A stretch of DNA of 14,748 nt from JBOFCS01 sp051646185 (GTDB taxonomy: Bacteria; Actinomycetota; Actinomycetes; Mycobacteriales; Mycobacteriaceae). The position numbers and the translations under genes were made by a program. This document shows, one piece after another, positions 6,148 through 14,185 of this stretch; the first letter of the stretch is position 1, and every line of letters begins with the position of its first letter. The stretch covers positions 1-14,748 of the forward strand of contig JBOFCS010000046.1 in assembly GCA_051646185.1 (NCBI GenBank), written 5' to 3'. Under the pieces are notes generated by a model. That model was not told the origin of the DNA. It made no database searches and saw only the letters and a program-made list of their open reading frames with translations.

Positions 6148-7959
6148 TCAGGCTGGTGCCTCCACGCTGGCGTACAAGCCAGTGATTTCCTTGGCAAATT
6201 CTTGATGAATGACATTGCGCTTCAATTTCAGGGTGGGTGTGAGCTCTCCGCCATCAACGGTGAAGTCAACTTCAAGAATTCGATATTTCTTGATTGCTTC
6301 TGCGGCAGAAACTTTGGTATTTGCATCCTTAATAGCGTGGTCAATCTCGGCGATCAGGTCAGGATTTTTGATCAGGTCGGCGATTGTGGCTGACGCTGGG
6401 AGGCTATGGCGTTCTTTCCAACCTGGAAGTGCTTCGGGATCAAGGGTAATCAACGCAGCAATAAATGGTTGCTTGTCTCCAACGACCAAACATTGGCTTA
6501 CCAGTGGATGTGCTCGGACAGTATCTTCAAGTACTGCTGGGGCCACGTTCTTTCCACCGGCGGTGACGATGATCTCCTTCTTACGCCCCGTGATGGATAG
6601 ATACCCTTCGCTATCAATTGAACCCAGGTCTCCAGTGTGGAACCAGCCATCACGGATTGCTTCCGCCGTTGCTGCTTCGTTCTGCCAGTACCCACTAAAA
6701 ACAACTCCGCCTTGAAGGAGGATTTCGCCGTCTTCTGCGATGGCGACACTACATCCGGGTACTGGGCGGCCAACTGTACCGATTTTTTGATGACCGGGAA
6801 CATTCACAGTGATCGCTGCGGTGGTTTCGGTGAGTCCATAGCCCTCATACACGGGAATGCCGACGCCACGGAAGAAATGTGCCAGGCGTTCTCCGAGAGG
6901 GGCTCCTCCGGAAACTGCATCTTGGCAGTTACCTCCCAATGCAGCACGGAGTTTGGAATAAACTAACCTATCGAAGAGGGCATGTTTAATCTTCAGACCG
7001 AGACCAGCATCTCCAGTGTCCAGGGCTCGGCTCCACTCGATAGCAGTATCTGCGGCTTTATCAAAAATTTTACCCTTGCCACCGTCATGGGCTTTTTGTT
7101 TTGCCGAGTTGTATACCTTTTCGAATACCCGCGGTACCGAGAGAATGTAATCTGGTTTGAATTGTGCAAAAGCAGTAAGAATATTAGCTATATCGGAGGT
7201 GTGCCCAACAATAACTTTTGATTCAAAGGCGCCGATAGAGACGGCGCGGGCAAAGACGTGCGCCATTGGCAAGAACATCAAGGTTGCCCGGCCCGGCACC
7301 ATGATATCACCCATAGCGGCCATGGCAGATTTAACTTCGAACTGAAAATTGCGATGCGTTAACTGCACTCCCTTAGGTCGCCCAGTAGTGCCAGATGTAT
7401 AGATGAGTGTTGCCGGCGAGTCTGCGCGAACAGTATGCCGACGAGTGTGGAGATCATCGTCAGAAATAGCTTCGCCCCGCTTGACCAACTCGTCTATGGC
7501 TTTCGGTGTTCCTGCTATTTGTAGTACCTCGGTTAACGCTGGTGCAGCGTCAGTCACTGATTTATGAACCGCGGCCAGTTCTGGGGTTTCAACAAGAAGT
7601 AAGACGGATCTGGAATCCTCGAGAATCCACTGTGCCTGATCAGGAGAAGAGGTCTCGTAGATGGCTACTGTGCAACCGCCAGCAGTCCAGATCGCATAGT
7701 CAAGTAGTACCCACTCAAATCTAGTTGAGCTTAAGACTGCTACTCGATCTCCTGGCTTTACCCCGGACGCAATGAGGCCTTTGGCTACGGCCGCTACTTG
7801 CTTGGCGAACTCTCCCGCAGTGATCTCACCCCACCCATCGGCGGAAGCCTTCCGGAATAGTACGAGGGAGGGGTTGTTGGACTCGTAGTCAAAGACTGTA
7901 TCGGCCATTGAGGCGTCATCAGATATTGAAAATGATGCTGGAACTGCAAACTTTTGCAC
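6148..7959 (-). CDS. fadD: Long-chain fatty acyl-CoA ligase (AMP-forming), FadD15-like
   Basis: The enzyme activates fatty acids to acyl-CoA via an acyl-adenylate, using ATP and CoA, and supplies beta-oxidation or lipid synthesis. It is an ANL-superfamily protein of 603 residues. The P-loop-like motif YTSGTTGRPKG is at 187-197, YEGYGLTETT at 371-380, HTGD at 441-444 and the hinge GRKKE at 458-462. The C-terminal catalytic lysine is in TPTLKLKR (probably Lys578). Length and motifs fit bacterial FadD15-type ligases. The start is GTG at 7959, chosen because GGAGG lies six bases upstream. An in-frame ATG at 8019 would add 20 residues but would place the ribosome site inside the gene. The gene is divergent from the DEAD-box helicase gene, and a CRP/GlxR-like site lies 65 bases upstream of the start. 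Confidence 0.93.
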   Translation of the reverse strand: MQKFAVPASFSISDDASMADTVFDYESNNPSLVLFRKASADGWGEITAGEFAKQVAAVAKGLIASGVKPGDRVAVLSSTRFEWVLLDYAIWTAGGCTVAIYETSSPDQAQWILEDSRSVLLLVETPELAAVHKSVTDAAPALTEVLQIAGTPKAIDELVKRGEAISDDDLHTRRHTVRADSPATLIYTSGTTGRPKGVQLTHRNFQFEVKSAMAAMGDIMVPGRATLMFLPMAHVFARAVSIGAFESKVIVGHTSDIANILTAFAQFKPDYILSVPRVFEKVYNSAKQKAHDGGKGKIFDKAADTAIEWSRALDTGDAGLGLKIKHALFDRLVYSKLRAALGGNCQDAVSGGAPLGERLAHFFRGVGIPVYEGYGLTETTAAITVNVPGHQKIGTVGRPVPGCSVAIAEDGEILLQGGVVFSGYWQNEAATAEAIRDGWFHTGDLGSIDSEGYLSITGRKKEIIVTAGGKNVAPAVLEDTVRAHPLVSQCLVVGDKQPFIAALITLDPEALPGWKERHSLPASATIADLIKNPDLIAEIDHAIKDANTKVSAAEAIKKYRILEVDFTVDGGELTPTLKLKRNVIHQEFAKEITGLYASVEAPA

Positions 7960-7965
7960 TGAGAA

Positions 7966-7970
7966 CCTCC
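7966..7970 (-). promoter_or_regulatory. Ribosome binding site that fixes a GTG start for fadD
   Basis: The minus strand reads GGAGG here, six bases before GTG at 7957-7959. This is the strongest ribosome site in the window and it decides the fadD start against the ATG further upstream at 8019. Confidence 0.75.
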
Positions 7971-8023
7971 GGGGTAAATGCGGTATCAAGGTGACGCCGA
8001 TAAGAGTTGCCCTAGACAAATCA

Positions 8024-8039
8024 TGTGCGTCGAGTCACA
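8024..8039. promoter_or_regulatory. CRP/GlxR-like binding site between fadD and the DEAD-box gene
   Basis: The sequence is TGTGC, six bases, then TCACA. It is flanked by A and T so that ATGTG and CACAT are inverted. It differs from the CRP-family consensus TGTGA-N6-TCACA at one position. GlxR in corynebacteria and Crp in mycobacteria use this consensus and control many carbon and lipid genes. The site is 65 bases upstream of the fadD start and 120 bases upstream of the helicase start, so it could act on either. The match is seen in the sequence; the regulator is inferred. Confidence 0.5.
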
Positions 8040-8159
8040 TTGTGCCAGATTTATTGCTAAAGCAACCCCACTTGGTGCTCATAAAGGGGAAAACCCTGTT
8101 TGTAGTTTGCCTGCTGCTGTGGTGTTGGTGAGTAGTTGGCAACTAGACTCTTGACTTAT

Positions 8160-9944
8160 ATGAGTACACATACGGGTGAGACCGCAAGCGAAGATTCCAC
8201 TAACGAGATCACTTTTGCTGATCTTGGTGTTGATGAACGGGTGTTGCGCGCGGTTTCTGACGTTGGCTATGAAACCCCATCACCGATTCAAGCGGCAACA
8301 ATCCCACATCTCATGGCTGGTACCGATGTTGTTGGGCTTGCTCAGACCGGCACGGGTAAAACAGCAGCATTTGCTATTCCAATCTTGTCCAAAATTGATA
8401 TCGAACGTAAGCAAACTCAAGCTTTGGTTCTAGCCCCTACTCGTGAGTTAGCGTTGCAGGTTGCTGAAGCGTTCGGGAAGTATGCGGTGCATCTTAAGTC
8501 TCTTAGTGTCCTACCTATTTATGGTGGTCAGGCATATGGAGTTCAGCTTGCTGGGTTGCGTCGGGGAGCGCACGTTGTTGTGGGTACTCCCGGTCGAGTG
8601 ATTGATCATTTAGAAAAAGGCACATTAGATCTTTCGCATCTAGATTTTTTGGTTCTTGATGAGGCTGATGAGATGCTTAAAATGGGGTTCCAAGAAGATG
8701 TGGAGCGTATCCTTGCTGATACCCCAGAGTACAAGCAGGTAGCGCTTTTCTCGGCAACAATGCCAGCGGCTATTCGCCGGATTTCTAAGCAATATCTGCA
8801 TGACCCGGTGGAGATCACGGTTAAATCAAAAACCACTACTGCGTCAAGTATTACTCAGCGTTATGTGCAGGTTGCCCATAATCGTAAGCTGGATGCGCTG
8901 ACTCGGATTCTCGAAGTTGAGTCTTTTGAGGCAATGATTATTTTTGTCAGGACCAAGCAGGCGACTGAAGAACTTGCCGAACGCCTTCGCGCCAGAGGCT
9001 TTTCGGCTGCCGCAATTAATGGCGATATCGCTCAAGCTCAACGCGAGCGGACGATTGGGCAGTTAAAAACCAGTCAGCTTGATATCTTAGTAGCTACCGA
9101 TGTAGCTGCCCGTGGTCTTGATGTTGAGCGAATTTCACATGTACTTAACTACGATATCCCGCATGACACGGAGTCTTATGTGCATCGAATTGGACGTACC
9201 GGCCGGGCTGGTCGCTCGGGCGAGGCGCTGCTTTTTGTTGCACCGCGGGAAAGGCACTTACTTAAAGCTATCGAGAAGGCCACAAGACAACCGTTAACTG
9301 AGATGCAATTGCCCAGCGTTGATGATGTTAATGCGCAGAGAGTCAACAAGTTTCGTGACTCTATTACCGATAGTCTCTCGGCTGATAGTATCGCAATGTT
9401 CCGTCGGCTGATCGAAGATTATGAGCGGGAGCACGATACCCCATTAATTGATATTGCTGCCGCACTTGCCGTCCAATCTCGAGATGGTGAGGCTTTTTTG
9501 CTTAAGCCAGAACCTGAGCCGGTTCGTCGTGAGCCGCGGGAACGGGCGCCGCGGGAACGGGTTGCCCGTAATTTTGATGGACCAGAAACCCGGCATCGGA
9601 AAACCGACCAGCCATTGGCTACTTATCGGATTAGCGTTGGGAAGCGGCACAAAGTTGCTCCAGGGGCAATTGTGGGCGCAATTGCCAATGAGGGTGGTTT
9701 GCGGCGGAGTGATTTTGGCCAGATCAGTATCCGCCCCGATCATAGCTTGGTAGAGTTGCCTGCTGATTTAGCTCAAGAAACCCTGGACGCCCTACGTAGA
9801 ACCCGAATTTCGGGTGTTCTTATTCAGTTGCAATTAGACCGTGGCGCTCCACAAGGCCGACCTGCAGCGCGAAGTGAGGATAAGCTCTACAAAAAGAAGT
9901 CAAACAAGGGTTCAGGCTCAAAAAACTCCCGAGCTAGGACGTAA
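8160..9944 (+). CDS. deaD: DEAD-box ATP-dependent RNA helicase with DbpA-type RNA-binding domain
   Basis: This cytoplasmic RNA helicase probably acts in ribosome assembly, mRNA turnover or cold adaptation, as DeaD/CsdA does. It has 594 residues from ATG 8160. All core motifs are present: Q motif (19-44), AQTGTGKT (61-68), PTRELALQ (93-100), TPGR (143-146), DEAD (167-170), SAT (198-200), ARGLD (317-321) and HRIGRTGR (342-349). A charged Arg/Glu/Pro linker (about 450-472) follows. A DbpA-like RNA-binding fold (about 488-562, with the YRISVGKRH start and IGRT-equivalent positions) comes next, then a basic tail rich in Lys, Ser and Gly. No ribosome site precedes the ATG. An in-frame TTG at 8136 is possible but also lacks one, so the start is uncertain and a leaderless transcript is conceivable. 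Confidence 0.93.
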   Translation: MSTHTGETASEDSTNEITFADLGVDERVLRAVSDVGYETPSPIQAATIPHLMAGTDVVGLAQTGTGKTAAFAIPILSKIDIERKQTQALVLAPTRELALQVAEAFGKYAVHLKSLSVLPIYGGQAYGVQLAGLRRGAHVVVGTPGRVIDHLEKGTLDLSHLDFLVLDEADEMLKMGFQEDVERILADTPEYKQVALFSATMPAAIRRISKQYLHDPVEITVKSKTTTASSITQRYVQVAHNRKLDALTRILEVESFEAMIIFVRTKQATEELAERLRARGFSAAAINGDIAQAQRERTIGQLKTSQLDILVATDVAARGLDVERISHVLNYDIPHDTESYVHRIGRTGRAGRSGEALLFVAPRERHLLKAIEKATRQPLTEMQLPSVDDVNAQRVNKFRDSITDSLSADSIAMFRRLIEDYEREHDTPLIDIAAALAVQSRDGEAFLLKPEPEPVRREPRERAPRERVARNFDGPETRHRKTDQPLATYRISVGKRHKVAPGAIVGAIANEGGLRRSDFGQISIRPDHSLVELPADLAQETLDALRRTRISGVLIQLQLDRGAPQGRPAARSEDKLYKKKSNKGSGSKNSRART

Positions 9945-10014
9945 ATCGTGTAGTAATAACAGTCCGATAAGCGTGGCCATGGCAAGATTAGCTGGATTGA
10001 CCTGAACCATTGAT

Positions 10015-10019
10015 GAGGA
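10015..10019 (+). promoter_or_regulatory. Ribosome binding site that fixes the helicase-nuclease start
   Basis: GAGGA ends five bases before ATG 10025. The in-frame TTG at 10010 and ATG at 10013 overlap this site and have none of their own, so ATG 10025 is preferred. Confidence 0.6.
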
Positions 10020-10024
10020 CAACT

Positions 10025-13000
10025 ATGCTCGAGCAGGAAACTGACCCTGAACTGAAAGACCGTGTTACGCGGCTTCTGCGGTTTTTGCGTGAGCTAATTA
10101 TTGCTCGATCAGCCCCGATTCTGCATGTGGACGGGCATAAGTCGGTACTTTGGCTTGACGAAGATAGCGCTGTTCGGCATTCGGGGCTAGTGATTTCTTG
10201 CGGAACAGAGGACGATCAGTATGAGAAACTTCAGCGTATCGCCCATCGCTTAGCTGCCCGACCCGAGTCACTTGAGCTGGTGTTGTGTTCGGGTTTAGTG
10301 GAGTCGGGAACGAAGATCAGGACTCATATTATTGCTCAACCCGCGATAGTTACCCGCGATCAAAAAACAGGTGGACTGATGGTCCATCTTTCACCGCATT
10401 CTTCCCCACGGTTAGAAGACACTCAGCTTTTTTCAGGTCATCCTGACTTTGATCCACAGCAGTCACGAGGACTTCCGGTTAGCCTTGTGGAACAGGCAAA
10501 AACCCCTCATGATGCTGAGATCATTAAGTTTTTAGGTGGTTGGCGTCTTAATGACACTGTCGAGGACCACACCGTTACCCTAACTCCGGCGTTAGTGTTG
10601 CGTCGCCGAGGCTCACACGCTCTGGTGGACTATTACGATTACATGATCACTGAGTTAGGCCGTGCGAACTTTAGTGTGCCACTAGGCTTGGCTCAGCTGG
10701 TGCAGTCGATTGAAGCTGCAGAACGGGTGCAGTGGTTGGCTTCTTCGGGAGCAACGGCATCAGAATTATTGGCCCAGAATCCACTTTTCCCGTTGCCATC
10801 AAATGCTGAGCAACGTGAGATCATCGAAAGATTGGGGCAAGACAGTGGAGTGGTGGTCGAGGGACCACCGGGTACTGGTAAAACTCACACCATCGCCAAT
10901 TTACTCACGGCTTTGTTGGCTCGTGGCCAGCGAGTATTGGTAACAAGCGAAAAAGCGCAAGCATTGCGTGTTTTGCAAGATAAGTTACCGGTAGAACTAC
11001 AGGATCTCTGTGTATCAATTACTGATCTTGGTCGAGATGGGTCCCCGGAGCTGACTGCAAGTGTAGATCGGATAGCGTTGCGTCGCTCCACCTTTAGTGA
11101 TCGTTCCGCTGCTGAAGAAATCGCAGATTTAACCGGGAAGCTTGCTCAGGCGGTGGGCGCGCGTAAGGAACTATTGGGGCGTATTCAGCAATTGCGGCAA
11201 GCTGAAACCGTTCAACATCAGCCGGTAGCTCCTGGATACGAGGGGACTCCAGCTCAAATAGTTCGTTTGGTTAATACTGTTGCCCAGGAGTACCAATGGC
11301 TACCCGGCCCGCTTCTGTCCGAATCCTGTCCGCTTGATCAAGCTGAGCTAGAACGATTGCTTACGCTGCTTCGAAGTGGCACCCCCACTAGATCACAGCG
11401 GTTAAGACAGAATTTTCCAGCAGTGCAGGAACTCTTGCCATCTGCGGTGGAAATTAACCAACTATGTGAGCGGGTGGAACAGGAACCTGAAGAAAGGTTT
11501 GACGGTTCTGAAGCATTGCTTGCAGTGCTTGAAGGAGTGGATAGTCGCAGATTATTTGCCGTTAAAGCTCATTGCGAGAGTGTGCAGGCTGCTGTTGAGC
11601 AAGTGCGCCAACTCGACCCTGTTTTACAAGAACTTGCTGAGCGAGTGTTGGCTGGTAAGGCTGAACATTTATGGGAGCGCACTGAGAGTCTGCCGCCGTT
11701 GGTTAAACGTGCAGTGAAGGCTGATCGGGAGCTTGGATCACTAGATATTCAAGTATCCTCGGTTACAACGGCAGCAGCTCAGGCCTATCGCGCAATGGCA
11801 GACCTGATGCAATCTGGAGAACCGTGGCGCGGCCGATTCAGGAAAAGCGAACAACAGAAAAGTATTGAAGCTCTTGATATTGAGGTTACAGTTGCTGGAG
11901 AAAGTCCGCGTTCAGCAGAAGCGGTGCTCGCAGTTGCTCAACATTTGGAGGCTTTAGAGGCGGTACAGGTGGCATTGCCTATTTTGCAGGATTTAACCAT
12001 TGACGTAGCAGTCACCGGTAATCGCAGTGTGCAAGTTAACGAATTAAAGCGCTCGGTAGAAAATGTGCAGCAGATTTCTGCTCTAGTACACGCTAGGGAA
12101 GACCTGGTCCGTCAGTTAACTGCTATTAGTCCGGCAGGACCACGTTTGCGGAGTTTGCAAGAATGTGCTGAGGTGGCTGCTGCGGCCGGTGCTATCGCAA
12201 GCTATAATGATGCGGCCTTGGCCCGCAAAGATTTTCAATCAATTTATGATCGAGTAACCCAAGCGGTCGAATTAGGGCCAAGTGCTGAAGGTGATGCATT
12301 ACTTAGCGCTCTGCGATCTCAGAATGCTGAAGCGATAATTTTGGCCTCACGTCAATGGAATATTGCTCGACAAGAGCAAGCAGATCAAGCCGCTGTTGAT
12401 TTATTTTTATTGCGGTTGCGTGCTAAAGCACCAGAGCTTGTTGAAATGTTGGTGGAAACCAGCTCTTTTGTTTCGTGGCCTGATCGTATTCGCCATATGG
12501 ATTTAGCCTGGGACTGGCGTCGGGCTCAGCAATGGGTTATTGAACAGTCGCAACCAGGGTTAGAACAAGAACTGGATGTACAGCTCGATGCTGTTGAAGC
12601 CGATATCGCACAGTTAACAACGCGTCTTGCTGCTGCTCAAGCGTGGCGAGAGTGCCTGCGAAAAATGACTTCCCAGCAGGTACAAGCACTTCAAGCGTAT
12701 CGGGATCATGTAAGCAATGTGGGCAAGGGTTCAGGGAAATACGCTGAGCGGTTTCAGGCCTCCGCTCGTGCGGCAATGAAGCAGGCGCAGGGGGCGGTGC
12801 CGGCTTGGGTAATGCCTCTAGGCCAGGTGCTCGCTTCTATTGCGCCAGAGCCAAATTCATTTGATGTAGTGATTGTTGATGAAGCAAGTCAAGCCGATAT
12901 CACAAGTTCATTTTTACTATGGCTAGCACCTAGGGTCATTGTTGTTGGTGATGATAAGCAGTGTGCCCCAAGTGAAGTTAGCTCGGGCGGTCTGGATGAA

Positions 13001-14170
13001 GTTTTTTCTCGTTTGGACAGCTATCTCCCGGACATTCCTGGTTACTTACGAGATTCGCTGACCCCACGATCGAGTTTATTTACTATGCTACGCAGTAGAT
13101 TTGGCCAGGTGGTAAGGTTACGTGAGCATTTTCGCTCAATGCCGGAGATTATTACTTGGTCGAGCCAACAGTTTTATGCAGACGCTCCGCTTGTTCCGGT
13201 TAGGCAGTACGGGGCTGATAGGCTCGCACCACTGAAGACAGTGAGAATTAACGATGCGATAGCGGAGGGTAAAAGTGCCACGCTGTCAAATGAGAAGGAA
13301 GCCGACAGCATTGTTGCAACGCTAACTGAATGCTTTGCCGACTCAGCTTATCAAGGAAAAACTTTTGGTGTTGTGGTACTTCAAGGTCAATCTCAGGTCG
13401 ATCTCATTGAGGCTAAGCTTTTTTCTTGTATTGAGCAATCGCAATGGGATTCACGTCGGTTAAGGGTGGGAACTCCACCGGATTTTCAGGGTGATGAACG
13501 GGATATCATCTTGCTATCCATGGTGGTGGCTCCAGGTGAAGGAACTGTCGCAGCTCTGACTCGGAATGAGTTTCAAAGGCGTTTTAACGTTGCAGCCTCA
13601 AGAGCAAAGGACCAGATGTGGTTATTCCACTCCGTTGATGCAGAGGCGCTAAAGGAGAAAGACTTACGCCGCTCATTGCTAACCTACATGCAGTCTGTTT
13701 CTCCTGCGCCGGTGGAAATTATGCCTGCTAGAGTACCTCGGGATGAGCGGGTTATCCCCTTTGAAAGCTTATTTGAGCAGGATGTTTTTTGTGATATCGC
13801 GGCACGCGGCTTCCATGTTAACCCTCAAGTGCGGGTCAATAATAGGAGTATCGATTTGGTGGTAACTGGTTCCCAAGCGCGGATGGCAGTGGAGTGTGAT
13901 GGTGATGGTTTTCAGGCAAGTGCCGAGCAGCAGTATGCAGATCTGGAACGTGAGCGAGAAATAAAGCGTTGTGGCTGGCAGTTCTGGAGAGTTCGTGAGT
14001 CTGAGTACTACTTAGATAGGGAAGCTGCTTTGGAATCATTATGGACGGCTTTGGAAAGACAGGGGGTGGAGCCATACTCAGTACAGTTATCGCAAGATCC
14101 AGTAGTCCAGACTTCGGCGTGGGGACCGGTGCAGCTCGATGGTATTGAGAGCGGTAATGACAGTAAGTGA
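10025..14170 (+). CDS. SF1 (UPF1/DNA2-like) helicase fused to a C-terminal MTES_1575/Vsr-like nuclease domain
   Basis: This is a 1381-residue protein predicted to translocate on and cut nucleic acid. The N-terminal 270 residues are of unknown fold. Walker A is GPPGTGKT (280-287). A long, largely helical insert (about 330-930) separates it from Walker B VIVDEASQ (D952, E953). Then come GDDKQ (975-979), LREHFRS (around 1033-1038), FQGDERD (1154-1160) and NVAASRAK (1188-1195), the motif order of the DNA2/NAM7 (AAA_11/AAA_12) helicases. Residues about 1245-1365 form a restriction-endonuclease-like domain with Asp1277 in IDLVV, then E1290-C-D1292-G. A KRCGWQFWRVRESE block follows, as in the REase_MTES_1575 and DUF559/Vsr group. 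The position usually held by His after ECDGDxx is Gln1297. The gene follows the DEAD-box gene by 80 bases and precedes bluB by 15. Antiviral defence or DNA repair are inferences. Confidence 0.88.
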   Translation: MLEQETDPELKDRVTRLLRFLRELIIARSAPILHVDGHKSVLWLDEDSAVRHSGLVISCGTEDDQYEKLQRIAHRLAARPESLELVLCSGLVESGTKIRTHIIAQPAIVTRDQKTGGLMVHLSPHSSPRLEDTQLFSGHPDFDPQQSRGLPVSLVEQAKTPHDAEIIKFLGGWRLNDTVEDHTVTLTPALVLRRRGSHALVDYYDYMITELGRANFSVPLGLAQLVQSIEAAERVQWLASSGATASELLAQNPLFPLPSNAEQREIIERLGQDSGVVVEGPPGTGKTHTIANLLTALLARGQRVLVTSEKAQALRVLQDKLPVELQDLCVSITDLGRDGSPELTASVDRIALRRSTFSDRSAAEEIADLTGKLAQAVGARKELLGRIQQLRQAETVQHQPVAPGYEGTPAQIVRLVNTVAQEYQWLPGPLLSESCPLDQAELERLLTLLRSGTPTRSQRLRQNFPAVQELLPSAVEINQLCERVEQEPEERFDGSEALLAVLEGVDSRRLFAVKAHCESVQAAVEQVRQLDPVLQELAERVLAGKAEHLWERTESLPPLVKRAVKADRELGSLDIQVSSVTTAAAQAYRAMADLMQSGEPWRGRFRKSEQQKSIEALDIEVTVAGESPRSAEAVLAVAQHLEALEAVQVALPILQDLTIDVAVTGNRSVQVNELKRSVENVQQISALVHAREDLVRQLTAISPAGPRLRSLQECAEVAAAAGAIASYNDAALARKDFQSIYDRVTQAVELGPSAEGDALLSALRSQNAEAIILASRQWNIARQEQADQAAVDLFLLRLRAKAPELVEMLVETSSFVSWPDRIRHMDLAWDWRRAQQWVIEQSQPGLEQELDVQLDAVEADIAQLTTRLAAAQAWRECLRKMTSQQVQALQAYRDHVSNVGKGSGKYAERFQASARAAMKQAQGAVPAWVMPLGQVLASIAPEPNSFDVVIVDEASQADITSSFLLWLAPRVIVVGDDKQCAPSEVSSGGLDEVFSRLDSYLPDIPGYLRDSLTPRSSLFTMLRSRFGQVVRLREHFRSMPEIITWSSQQFYADAPLVPVRQYGADRLAPLKTVRINDAIAEGKSATLSNEKEADSIVATLTECFADSAYQGKTFGVVVLQGQSQVDLIEAKLFSCIEQSQWDSRRLRVGTPPDFQGDERDIILLSMVVAPGEGTVAALTRNEFQRRFNVAASRAKDQMWLFHSVDAEALKEKDLRRSLLTYMQSVSPAPVEIMPARVPRDERVIPFESLFEQDVFCDIAARGFHVNPQVRVNNRSIDLVVTGSQARMAVECDGDGFQASAEQQYADLEREREIKRCGWQFWRVRESEYYLDREAALESLWTALERQGVEPYSVQLSQDPVVQTSAWGPVQLDGIESGNDSK

Positions 14171-14185
14171 AGGCTAAATTCTTTC

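Noticed and set aside
7960..8019. N-terminal extension of fadD to ATG 8019
   Set aside because: The GGAGG site sits between this ATG and GTG 7959, and the shorter protein matches FadD15-like length.
9448..9753. Open frames on both strands inside the 3' part of the DEAD-box gene
   Set aside because: The DbpA-type RNA-binding domain in the long frame explains this region; the others are shadows without domain character.
9945..10024. Possible terminator or promoter between the DEAD-box and helicase-nuclease genes
   Set aside because: Only an 8-base palindrome (GCCATGGC) and a TTGACC without a good -10 partner are present, too weak to call.
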